A DNA stretch of 64,000 nucleotides, taken from assembly GCF_000470655.1 (NCBI RefSeq), contig NC_021913.1, positions 266,370 to 330,369 of the forward strand. The letters are read 5' to 3'. Below are positions 16,329-24,812 of this stretch, piece by piece. The translations under genes and the position numbers were made by a program. The notes beneath the pieces are model-generated. The model ran no database searches. It was not told the DNA's origin and was given only the letters and a program-made list of their open reading frames with translations. Positions within the stretch are counted from its first letter, which is position 1, and each line of letters opens with the position of its first letter. Origin of the DNA: Halorhabdus tiamatea SARL4B (lineage in GTDB: Archaea; Halobacteriota; Halobacteria; Halobacteriales; Haloarculaceae).

Positions 16329-17156
16329 ATGTCCGGAAAGTTCAGTCGGGGGCTTGACGTCGTCGACGGAAGCCTCGACGTCTTCCGGGCGAACCCCCGT
16401 CTCGCAGTCCTCCCGCTGTGCAGCCTCCTGCTCGTCGGGAGTGGCTTCGCAATCGCGGCCGGTGTCGCCCTCCACTACGGTCTGGTCGCATCGATTTTCA
16501 CGAATGACCTCATCACGTACGCTGCGATATTCGTCGGCCTCGCGCTCACCTCGAGTCTCGGCGCGTTCTTCAACGTCGCCGTTGCCCACTGCGCATTCCA
16601 ATATTTCGACGGCGGAACACCGACCGTCCACGACGGGCTCCGCGCGGCGTGGCGCTCGCGCCGTGGAGTCGCGATTTGGGCGCTCACGTCCGCCACCCTC
16701 GGAACCATCCTCTACATCCTCGACGACAAGTTCGGCTTCCTTGGGAGTGCTGCGCGCCTCGTCTTCGACCTCGCGTGGGGCCTCCTGACCTTCTTCGTGG
16801 TCCCCGTCATCGTCGTTGAGGACACGGCAGACCTGCGCACCATTCTCCGTGAGAGTGGGAGCGCATTCAAGGAGACGTGGGGCGAAAGCGTCAGCGCCTC
16901 GCTGGGCGTTTCGCTGGTCGTCCTCCCGGTTGCGCTCGTCGGTATCGTCCTCTTGGGGGGTGCCTACCTCGGCCTGCACGGGATCGTTGCATGGGTCGTC
17001 GGGGGTCTTGGCCTGCTCTGCGTCGTCGCGGCGATCATCACGGCACAGGTCCTCGGTATGGTCGCGCGCACCGCACTCTACGAGTACGCGACCGAGGATC
17101 GCCGTGTCGGCCCGTTTGCCGACCGCAACCCAGCAAGTGTCTTCCCCGAGTCGTGA
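16329..17156 (+). CDS. DUF6159-like polytopic membrane protein
   Basis: 275 residues, starting MSGKFSRGLDVVDGSLDVFR, then LAVLPLCSLLLVGSGFAIA and five more predicted helices, with the long cytoplasmic loop FDGGTPTVHDGLRAAWRSRR typical of the DUF6159 family (glycerophosphodiesterase-like membrane-domain relatives). The C-terminus LYEYATEDRRVGPFADRNPA also fits. Function unknown. ATG 16329 follows a TATA-like CTTATGA by about 30 bases. Confidence 0.82.
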   Translation: MSGKFSRGLDVVDGSLDVFRANPRLAVLPLCSLLLVGSGFAIAAGVALHYGLVASIFTNDLITYAAIFVGLALTSSLGAFFNVAVAHCAFQYFDGGTPTVHDGLRAAWRSRRGVAIWALTSATLGTILYILDDKFGFLGSAARLVFDLAWGLLTFFVVPVIVVEDTADLRTILRESGSAFKETWGESVSASLGVSLVVLPVALVGIVLLGGAYLGLHGIVAWVVGGLGLLCVVAAIITAQVLGMVARTALYEYATEDRRVGPFADRNPASVFPES

Positions 17157-17265
17157 CACTGACTGCGGCGGACTATCGACGGTGCTCTCGCGACCTCACC
17201 AACTATAGCCAGATGGACCAAACAATGCGACGTATTCACTTGCGTTGCATCCTCTGGAGATAATC

Positions 17266-17681
17266 ATGTCTATCGGCACCCTCCACGTCCTCCGAAATAA
17301 TCACACGTGGAAATACGCCCTACTTGGTGGCCTCATGTCGATTCCACTGGTTATTGGTGACTACTGGCTATCGGGAATGGGGCACTACTTTTCATCAACA
17401 TGGTATTCTTCGGCGGGCTCATCGCTGGGTTTCTCGCAAAACGAGACGCGGCCAATGCGAGTAAGGCAGCTATCGGTGCCGGAATCCTCGGCGGATTGCC
17501 GGGATACATCTGGATATTTCCCGCGATGGTTCGGACTTGGCATAGTTTTGCGACATCGTGGTCGTCGACTATCGTAGCGACCTTGGTTATGACACTCGCC
17601 GGTGTGATGATGATCGGCACCGGTGCGCTTGGCGGCTTTCTCGGCGGTCTCGTCGGCGGGTGGCTGGCCAATCATAGCTGA
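17266..17681 (+). pseudogene. DUF5518-like membrane protein, frameshifted
   Basis: Two overlapping frames together make one DUF5518-like protein. The first, from ATG 17266, reads NTWKYALLGG-like sequence (HTWKYALLGGLMSIPLVIG, then YWLSGMG). The second continues FINMVFFGGLIAGFLAKRD and ends GGFLGGLVGGWLANHS at 17681. The switch is near 17380, where a one- or two-base indel is needed. Either the gene is dead or there is a sequencing error; the second half alone (from 17400) could still encode 93 residues. Confidence 0.62.
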
Positions 17682-17889
17682 TTGAACTCGTTTACAGACA
17701 GGCCATAACACGAAATTCGGGATTCCTGATAGTACTGTCCCAGTTCGACCACGAGCAAGACAGAGGCCTGCCTAAGGGCTATTGCACCAAAATAACGTCT
17801 GGGGACCGTGATATCAACAGAGGCACTGGTCCCTGGCTGGCTCGAAATCCTCGGATAGGTTTTAGAAGCCACAAGCGGACGTTCTCAGT

Positions 17890-18240
17890 ATGCCCTCCCA
17901 GATCGAATCCATCTCCCCGCTCGGGGTCGGCCTCGGCATCGGCGTCGCTATCGTGGCCGTCGCACTTGTTGGACTGGACTATTATCAGCCTGCTCCAGCT
18001 GCCCTTATCGCGACTGTCCTCTTGGCCTTCGCCGTCGCCTTACACGGTGTGAAGCCCTTCGGAGAGTCGATCGCCTATCATCTCCTGCAGGCAGCCGCGT
18101 TTGCAGTCTGGGGAACGATCGTAATCATCACAGACGACCTCACGTTCATTCCGGCGGTGTTCGTGGTCATCGGCCTCATTGGCGTACTCAACTACGGCTG
18201 GCAGGCCGTCCAGCGGGGGATTTGGACGCCGACAACCTAG
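17890..18240 (+). CDS. Four-helix membrane protein, unknown
   Basis: 116 residues. Helices: GVGLGIGVAIVAVALVGL, ALIATVLLAFAVALHG, LLQAAAFAVWGTIVIIT and AVFVVIGLIGVLNYGW. Short loops and an acidic N-terminus. No family recognised. Its TAG stop overlaps the GAGGGTCATAGAA repeat end, so the gene may have been trimmed or ended by that element. Confidence 0.78.
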   Translation: MPSQIESISPLGVGLGIGVAIVAVALVGLDYYQPAPAALIATVLLAFAVALHGVKPFGESIAYHLLQAAAFAVWGTIVIITDDLTFIPAVFVVIGLIGVLNYGWQAVQRGIWTPTT

Positions 18241-18266
18241 AGGGTCATAGAACGGTTGGCACATCC
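18240..18266 (+). repeat. Solitary cassette end (GTCATAGAA type)
   Basis: GAGGGTCATAGAACGG followed by TTGGCACATCC. It is the same as the left ends at 14634 and 19873 apart from two missing bases in the first part. I find no matching right end before 19873, so this is either a decayed cassette or a left end whose partner was deleted. A similar lone GTCATAGAACTCTTC, of the right-end class, lies at 26441. Confidence 0.45.
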
Positions 18267-18371
18267 GTATCTCAGCCCTCCAGAACCACTCACTACAGAA
18301 TAGGGATGTAACGGAGGCAGGCGAATTATCCAGATCAATGCTCTTATTGAATATCCGATGAGATTGGTGGT

Positions 18372-18560
18372 ATGCACCGGCTTGTTCGGGGTCTAGTATC
18401 TATCTTATTTGGGTTGTTCGTCGGATTTTCCGTCGCGTTCATATTCAGCCCGGACCCGACAGGTCTTTTTCCAATAGTTACAGGGTTGATTCTAACTGTC
18501 GTGTTAGCAGTGGGATTCTACGTCGGAGTTAGTAAGGTAACTTCTCCGGAATCCGAGTAG
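18372..18560 (+). CDS. Small two-helix membrane protein
   Basis: 62 residues starting MHRLVRGLVSILFGLFVG with two helices (SILFGLFVGFSVAFIF and IVTGLILTVVLAVGFYVGV) and a short acidic tail. No family recognised. Composition fits the surrounding membrane-protein cluster. Confidence 0.58.
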   Translation: MHRLVRGLVSILFGLFVGFSVAFIFSPDPTGLFPIVTGLILTVVLAVGFYVGVSKVTSPESE

Positions 18561-18675
18561 CCGCCATTACATTCGCAGATCCACTTGCCAGTGCGTTCAG
18601 TCTGTTCTACGCTGAAGGCAACTGCCTTCTGAATGGTTCGATAAAACTCTCCGCCAACCACCGAGTAACCACTGC

Positions 18676-19758
18676 TCAGGCGTCGCCATTGGTCTTCCGA
18701 GAACGATGCGCTCCGAACGCGATACCATATCCGAGAGGAATCACGCCGGTGAGCAGCCCAACGAAGACTGCCAGGCCGCCCAGAAGTCCCCCAATCACGC
18801 CGAGGGCGAGGACGCTCGCGCCGACAACCAACGCCGCCACGAAGCCGGTGAATCCGAGGAGCGCGAGCCAGCGGCGTTGATGAACGAGGACACCCGCGAC
18901 CACGCCGGACGCGACGACGAGCGCACTCATGGGGCCGGTGACGAACCGCGACCATGACCCGCTCTCGAACACCAGTGTTCCGATGAACGCAACGGGCACG
19001 GCCATGGCTGCGACGCTAAGCGACCGCTGGACCGTCAGGGGGCGGTCGGTGAGCGGATTCCGATACCGGTAGGCCAGCAGGCCGAGTGCGACGGCGACGT
19101 ACCCGCGTCCGACGGGCGTGAGGGCGTATCCGAGGAAACCACTGATGATTTTCCCAGCAATCGCCGTCTCACTCCGGGGCGCGACGGCATAGTACGTCTG
19201 GCCCTGCCGGTAGATCCCTCGCTCAACGTTCCAGTCGGTCACCGATCCCGACTGTATCGCAGACTTCGCCTTCGGTGGTGCCGCGTCGTAGGCGGTGGCG
19301 ACTGAGTCCAAGACTGTCGTGGCAGTAACTTGTGCCATCTCGATACTGACGAATGTCGTCTCGTCGCTCACCGTCAGATTCCAGCGGTAGTACGCTCCCT
19401 CGTAGACGACGTATCTCGTTTCGAGGTCGTCGAGCGTGATGTGGAGTTCGGGTGGGACGGTTCCCGCGAACGAGCCGTTCGCAGCGGCGTGCTCGACTGG
19501 CTGACGGATCGACGCCGATTTGTCCTCGAGGCGCTCGTCGAGGTCTACGATCTGTCCAGAGGCGAACGCGACACGGCTCGGCTCCTCGCCCGGTTGGACG
19601 GCAGTCGCGGTGTACGTCACATCCATGTCGGTGACTGCCGCGTGGAACGCGAAGCTACCGACGACACCCACGACGAGGAGACCGAAGATAGCGATCGTCC
19701 GAAGGGAGGGCTTGGAGGGCTGCATCGGGTCGTCTATCTCTGTTCGGGATGATTGCAT
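18676..19758 (-). CDS. Membrane protein with large extracytoplasmic domain
   Basis: 360 residues (ATG at residue 12 is a possible start). A signal-anchor helix (IAIFGLLVVGVVGSFAF) is followed by about 190 residues of soluble, acidic sequence with TYTATAVQPGEEPSRVAF and YVVYEGAYYRWNLTVSD. Four to five C-terminal helices follow from about residue 215. The soluble part probably lies outside the cell. No family recognised. Confidence 0.75.
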   Translation of the reverse strand: MQSSRTEIDDPMQPSKPSLRTIAIFGLLVVGVVGSFAFHAAVTDMDVTYTATAVQPGEEPSRVAFASGQIVDLDERLEDKSASIRQPVEHAAANGSFAGTVPPELHITLDDLETRYVVYEGAYYRWNLTVSDETTFVSIEMAQVTATTVLDSVATAYDAAPPKAKSAIQSGSVTDWNVERGIYRQGQTYYAVAPRSETAIAGKIISGFLGYALTPVGRGYVAVALGLLAYRYRNPLTDRPLTVQRSLSVAAMAVPVAFIGTLVFESGSWSRFVTGPMSALVVASGVVAGVLVHQRRWLALLGFTGFVAALVVGASVLALGVIGGLLGGLAVFVGLLTGVIPLGYGIAFGAHRSRKTNGDA

Positions 19759-19937
19759 AAAGGCCCCGGAGAACAGTCAATCTGTCCGGAGTGGTACGCT
19801 TCGTGCTCCTCGAAGGTTAGGAAATGAGTGTTGTGAGAGTGACGTCTTCCGCGTCCAATACCGTGGTCTGAGGAGGATGTCATAGAACGGTTGGCACACC
19901 GACGTTGTGAATTGATAGATGTAGCCGAACGATTTAC

Positions 19938-20255
19938 TTGGTCAAACGTCTGTTAGTACGTGTGAACACAGTTCGCCGGATACTGTTTCGTGAGCCAGAT
20001 GGACGGCGGAAGGGGCTCCTCTTCTCACTCTTCTCCGTCATTTGCCTCCTCGGCTGGGCGTATTTCGGCATTGTACTCGACGGCCCTCACAATATGCTCT
20101 TTTTGGGTATCGCGTTCGCGTTCACCGGGGTAGCCGAATCTCTTCCGCCGACCCGACAGCGTTCAGCAGGCGTACTTCGAATAGTTGGCCTCGGTGTCCT
20201 CATCGTCTTTCTCGGTCTCCTCATACTGGCTCCAGAGGTAATCTGGGCTGAGTGA
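19938..20255 (+). CDS. Three-helix membrane protein, cassette passenger
   Basis: Up to 105 residues from a TTG start; a GTG at 19962 is an alternative. After a basic N-terminus (VRRILFREPDGRRKG) come three helices: LLFSLFSVICLLGWAYFGIV, MLFLGIAFAFTGVA and IVGLGVLIVFLGLLILA. No family recognised. Lies inside the 1037-bp cassette, divided from the other passenger by about 90 bases. Confidence 0.6.
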   Translation: MVKRLLVRVNTVRRILFREPDGRRKGLLFSLFSVICLLGWAYFGIVLDGPHNMLFLGIAFAFTGVAESLPPTRQRSAGVLRIVGLGVLIVFLGLLILAPEVIWAE

Positions 20256-20348
20256 GTGGAGTCTGTCTTGAGAAGTACGCACGTGATGTGTGCGGTCGGT
20301 TCAGCCACTCTTGACTGGAATCAACAGCCCTGAATCGGTCAGTACAGA

Positions 20349-20807
20349 CTATGCAAGTCTCGCTTTGATTCGAGAGCCGCCATAGATTCCAACAAGGATG
20401 ACAATTCGGCTCAGCAGATATACAACCGCATAGATTAGACTTGTTGCGGGATGGTAGAAAAAGAGACCAACGTACGTCCCAAGCGTAACTGAAGTTATGA
20501 CTGCTCTGGCCGGTACTGAATTATTGAGCCGATTAAAATACTCACGGCGCTGAACGAGATACGGAAGACCTGCCCCGAATACTACCGCTGGAACAACACC
20601 GAGTAGTATCGAGAGAATGGCTGACTCAGGAGCCGGCTCAAGAGTAACAATCCGAGTTGCGGCCACGAGGAAGAAAATCAAGCCAAATAGAATAGCAGTC
20701 AACACCGCTTGTACAGAACCAAGAAGGAACATCCTCGTTTCGGTGAAATCAACTGAGTCAACAGAAAACATCTGGCGTGCTGTCTGGAGGGCCATACTGG
20801 AGAACAT
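20349..20807 (-). CDS. Four-helix membrane protein, cassette passenger
   Basis: 152 residues from ATG 20807 (MFSSMALQTARQMF; ATG 20795 also possible). The longer frame to 20924 runs through the cassette end and is rejected. Helices: FLLGSVQAVLTAILFGLIFF, SILLGVVPAVVFGAGLPYLV, AVITSVTLGTYVGLFFY and IYAVVYLLSRIVILVGIY. No family recognised; converges with the first passenger gene. Confidence 0.64.
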   Translation of the reverse strand: MFSSMALQTARQMFSVDSVDFTETRMFLLGSVQAVLTAILFGLIFFLVAATRIVTLEPAPESAILSILLGVVPAVVFGAGLPYLVQRREYFNRLNNSVPARAVITSVTLGTYVGLFFYHPATSLIYAVVYLLSRIVILVGIYGGSRIKARLA

Positions 20808-22001
20808 GGATGTCTGATGAAAAGTGTTAGGTTCGCATGAACCCTGTAACGGCTGATTCGCCGTCGAACCTGCGCAAACAACACCTGTGAAGTGTTCTAC
20901 GACACCCTCTGGTCTGAGGGGCATGCGTTCTAGTTTAGCGAAGAATCCAGTCGCTGTCTGCTGATTAGATATCGTCGGAACTACCCGGTTGAGGAACCCG
21001 GTGGGAAGTGTGTACTCTCCACCGGACTCGGTAGTTGTTGACCGAATTCAAAGAGCGTTTCCATCTGATGAGTTGCGCGAGCGCGCTCGCGCAACGAATC
21101 TCGTCGAACGTGAGCGGAAGTTCGACATCGTTGCGCTGTTTTACACGCTCTCGTTTGGCTTCGCTGCTGGTTCAGACCGCTCTCTGCAAGCGTTTCTCGA
21201 ACGCTACGTCGAGATGGCTGACTGCGACGAACTCTCTTACGCCGCGTTCCACGATTGGTTCGAACCGGGGTTCGTTGCACTCCTTCGAGAGATTCTCGAT
21301 GATGCCATCGAGAATCTCGATACCGGACGAGCCGACTTGAACGGACGCCTCGAACGATTTCGAGACGTCCTCATTGCCGACGCAACTATCGTTTCGCTGT
21401 ACCAGGACGCCGCTGATGTCTACACAGCAACCGGCGACGATCAAGCCGAACTGAAGCTCCACCTCACCGAATCTCTCTCAACTGGCCTCCCGACACGATT
21501 CCGCACAACCGACGGGACGACTCACGAACGGAGTCAGCTACCCACCGGAGAGTGGGTAGCTGACGCCCTCATACTCCTCGATTTGGGCTTCTACGACTTC
21601 TGGCTGTTCGACCGCATCGACAAGAACGACGGCTGGTTCGTATCGCGCGTCAAAGACGACGCGAACTTCGAGATTGTCGAAGAACTGCGGACGTGGCGGG
21701 GGAACACTATCTCACTGGAAGGAGAGTCGCTGCAGGCCGTCCTCGACGACCTGCAGCGACAGGAGATCGATGTCCGCATCACACTCTCGTTCGAGCGCAA
21801 ACGAGGGTCGGGCGCCAGCGCGACCCGGACGTTCCGATTGGTCGGCCTGCGCAACGAGGTGACCGAAGAGTACCATCTCTATCTGACGAATCTCGGCAAA
21901 GACGACTATAGCGCGCCCGATATCGCGCAGCTCTATCGGGCGCGCTGGGAGGTCGAACTGCTGTTCAAGGAGTTGAAGTCGCGGTTCGGCTTGGACGAGA
22001 T

Positions 22002-23587
22002 GTACGTGTTTAGCCTCGGCTGATTTCGCCACCGTCTCATAGATGGCGACACGCGAGTGAAACATGGTCCATCAGCAGGGATTGAGTATGCTTTCTCAGG
22101 GATGGTCTCCGAGTAGCGGAGACCATCCCGTTGGCCCTGCTGTCATCGTTCAGAGGTGGGAGCGGTGAACGAGGACGAGTTCACCAAGGACGAACTTCTC
22201 TCACGGTTTCTCCAGATGGAGGAACGGATCGACGAACTGGAGGAGAAACTTGACCAGAAAGAGGAGCGGATCGAAGAACTCGAAACACGCCTCCGGAAGT
22301 ACGAGAATCCCACACTCCACCCAGTAAGCGACGGTCGGGGACCGACGGGTCCCCGACCTCGCAGGACGACGAAGACGACGATGTCCGAACTGATGGCGGC
22401 ACTCCTGGCCGAAAGGATGGTCACGACCCAGAGTGGCGCTCTCCGCCCGATCCTGATGAAGAAATCGAGGTCACCTCTGACTGTTGTCCTGAGTGTGGCG
22501 AACACTTCGACGAGTCGGTGGGCGTCAGCCCCCGACTCGTCGAGGAGATCCCTGATCCACAGCCACCAGAAGTCACCCAGTACAACCGCCACCGCTACCA
22601 GTGCGACTCCTGTGGAACAGAGACCGTTGCGACTCACCCCGACTGCCCCGATGAGGGGCAGTTCGGGGTGAACGTCATCGCGCAATCAGCTCTGTCACGG
22701 TACGATCACCGCCTTCCCTACCGGAAGATCGCTGACCGCTTCGAGCAACTGCATGGACTCGAACTCTCGGGCGCATCCGCGTGGCACGCGACCGAGCGCG
22801 CTGCGCGCGCCGGTCGCTGTGAATACGAGCAGATCCGTCAAGAGATCCAAGATGCTGACGTGGTTCACATCGACGAGACAGGCATCAAACGCGACGGTGA
22901 ACAAGCGTGGATCTGGACGTTTCGGACCGCCCAGCACACGTTGTACGCGGTCAGAGAGAGTCGTGGGAGTGATGTTCCCGCGGAAGTCCTCGGCGAGGAC
23001 TTCGCGGGAACGGTCGTCTGTGACGGGTGGACGGCGTACCCAGCTTTCAGCAGCAACCTCCAGCGGTGTTGGGCACATATTCTTCGAGAGGCTGAAGACG
23101 CCGCCGAAAAGCAGGCAGAAGGTGAACCGATCTACCACGCTCTCAGACAGGTGTACGTCGCTCTCCAGGTGCGGCTGGAGAGCGACTTGACCGTCCGTGA
23201 ACGAGCAAACCTCCAGCGGGTAGCGCGAAGAGAGCTTGAATCGCTGATTGAGCGGTCAGTACCCGACGGACCAGTGGCAACACTGCTCGGGAAGATCGAA
23301 GGAGGTCTCGACCACTGGCTCACCTTCGTCGGTGAGCCAGCGGTCTCTCCGACGAACAATGCCGCGGAGAACGCGCTTCGTGAGCCAGTGGTTCTCCGGA
23401 AAATCATCGGAACGCTCCGTAATGACCGAGGAATGTTTGTTCACGAGACGGTCTTGTCCCTGCTGGCGACGTGGCGCCAGCAGGGACGCAATCCATACGA
23501 AGAGCTTCGTCGAGTCGTCAGCAGCAATGAGATGATCTCACGGGCTCACGCTGTGCCGGCCGTCGAGACTCCGGAGTAAACACGTAC
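22002..23587 (+). mobile_element. IS66-family element, copy A (1586 bp)
   Basis: Bounded by GTACGTGTTTA and its complement TAAACACGTAC, with an 8-bp duplication GACGAGAT on each side (21994-22001 and 23588-23595). Single-gene type, lacking the accessory tnpA/tnpB of bacterial IS66. A perfect 13-bp stem (22099-22111/22117-22129) precedes the transposase. One base shorter than copy B at 47791. Confidence 0.94.
22156..23579 (+). pseudogene. IS66 transposase, frameshifted copy
   Basis: Same protein as the intact copy at 47799-49223, but one base is missing near 22310 (AATCCCACACT here against AATCCACACACT there), which shifts the frame after KYENP. The downstream part still reads correctly from about 22518, with the catalytic HIDETGIKRDGEQAWIW, VVCDGWTAYPAF and PTNNAAENALREPVV. 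An N-terminal coiled coil (ERIDELEEKLDQKEERIEEL) remains. Without frameshifting it is inactive, but copy B could act on it in trans. Confidence 0.9.
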
Positions 23588-24035
23588 GACGAGATCAACA
23601 CGACCGACGCCTACATCATCGAGGCGCTGATCATCATGGCGGCGATTTCGTTGATGATGAGTCGCGTAATCGTGGATGAGTTACGGTCGCTTGAGGCAAG
23701 ACAGCGAGAGGCCGAAGCCGCCGCAGACGCCGACTCGTCGGCGTCGCGGCTCCCCCGCCGTCGCTGTTCGCTAGCCGTCGAACGCCACGCTCATCTGATC
23801 CAGCTGTACCTCATGGTCGAGCTGGGCTACGAACTGCCTGATTTGGACGAGCTGTTGCTGTGGGCGTCACGAAATCCAAATCCACACAGAGATCGGTTAC
23901 GTGAGCAGGTTGAACGAGGTGAGTTCGGCTTTGACCGCCACTAAACTAGAACAGATGGTCTGAGGGGTAAACCATACTCACTCGCTCGTTCCGAAACGCA
24001 TAGGCGATTGGTCTGACAAACGATATCCGTTATCT

Positions 24036-24812
24036 ATGCCCTCCACCGACGAAGACCTCGCCATTCAGACGACTGAGCTCCGGAAGGCCTACGGCTCTGA
24101 GGTCGCCGTCGACAGTCTCTCGCTCGCCATCGAGTCGGGGACGGTCTACGGCTTTCTCGGCCCGAACGGCGCGGGCAAGACGACCACGATGCGGCTCCTG
24201 ACCGGTCTCACACAACCGTCCAGCGGAAGCGTCCGCATCCGTGGCGTCGACGTCGACGACCGGCGTTCTCTCGCCCCGCACGTCGGCTACCTTCCCGAGA
24301 CGCCACCGCTCTACGAGGAGTTCAGCGCCCGCGAACAGCTTGAGTACGTCGCCGATCTGCGCGATATCCCGCAGAATGTCGCCCGAGAGCGAATTGCCGA
24401 GTATCTCGACCGATTCGACCTGACCGACGACGCCGACAAACGAATCGACGCGTACTCGAAGGGGATGCAGCAAAAAACCGCGTTCATCCAGAGTGTTTTG
24501 CACGATCCGGACGTTCTGTTCCTGGACGAACCGACGTCGGGGCTCGATCCCCGAGCCGCACGCACTATCCGAGAGTCCATCACTGACTTCGCCGACACTG
24601 GGACGACCGTCTTCCTCTCGACACACATCCTCCCAGTCGTCGAAGCCGTCGCCGACGCGGTCGGCGTGCTGTTCGACGGCCGACTCGTCGCCGAAGGAAC
24701 GCCTGCGGACGTACAAGCCCGGGCAGAGACAGGCGAGAGTGGGTCGCTCGAGGACGCCTTCCTCGCCGTCACCAGTGAGCCCGACGCAGTCGCAACCTCC
24801 GAAAGAGAATGA
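24036..24812 (+). CDS. ABC-2 type transporter, ATP-binding protein
   Basis: 258 residues. Walker A GPNGAGKTTT near residue 48, Q-loop, signature YSKGMQQK, Walker B DVLFLDEPTSGLD and switch histidine LSTHI. The MQQK signature and the GLDPRAARTIRE sequel are typical of exporters of the ABC-2/CcmA class. It overlaps the permease gene by four bases (ATGA), so they are translated together. The substrate is unknown; in haloarchaea such pairs serve drug, peptide or membrane-protein export. Confidence 0.93.
   Translation: MPSTDEDLAIQTTELRKAYGSEVAVDSLSLAIESGTVYGFLGPNGAGKTTTMRLLTGLTQPSSGSVRIRGVDVDDRRSLAPHVGYLPETPPLYEEFSAREQLEYVADLRDIPQNVARERIAEYLDRFDLTDDADKRIDAYSKGMQQKTAFIQSVLHDPDVLFLDEPTSGLDPRAARTIRESITDFADTGTTVFLSTHILPVVEAVADAVGVLFDGRLVAEGTPADVQARAETGESGSLEDAFLAVTSEPDAVATSERE

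Larger units (their letters stand above)
19873..20909. mobile_element. 1037-bp transposase-less cassette with 9-bp target duplication
   Basis: Left end GAGGATGTCATAGAA (19873-19887) and right end TTCTACGACACCCTC (20895-20909) are imperfect inverted repeats. The 9-bp sequence TGGTCTGAG lies directly outside both (19864-19872 and 20910-20918), a textbook target duplication. It carries two membrane-protein genes and no transposase. An ISH8-like element later inserted immediately to the right, using an overlapping GGTCTGAGGGG target. Confidence 0.68.
20989..23944 (+). pseudogene. ISH8-group IS4 transposase, interrupted
   Basis: Two pieces (20989-22001 and 23596-23944) join in frame to 453 residues once the IS66 element and one 8-bp duplicate are removed. 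It is a DDE transposase with LIADATIVSLYQD, LDLGFYDFWLFDRIDKNDGW and the Y-R-E-K signature YRARWEVELLFKELKS, followed after the gap by INTTDAYIIEALIIMAAISL. Disrupted at GLDE|INTT, so the element cannot transpose itself. Confidence 0.9.
20922..23956 (+). mobile_element. ISH8-like IS4-family element, split by IS66
   Basis: Ends CATGCGTTCTAGTTTAG and, at the right, the complement of ATCTGTTCTAGTTTAG, flanked by an 11-bp direct repeat GGTCTGAGGGG (20911-20921 and 23957-23967). Subtracting the IS66 insertion and its duplication leaves about 1.44 kb, near the size of ISH8. The long target duplication also fits the ISH8 group. Confidence 0.87.

Noticed and set aside
16119..17159. 346-codon reverse frame
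   Set aside because: Shadow of the DUF6159-like gene; high-GC haloarchaeal DNA commonly leaves long antisense frames. The forward frame has clear membrane helices.
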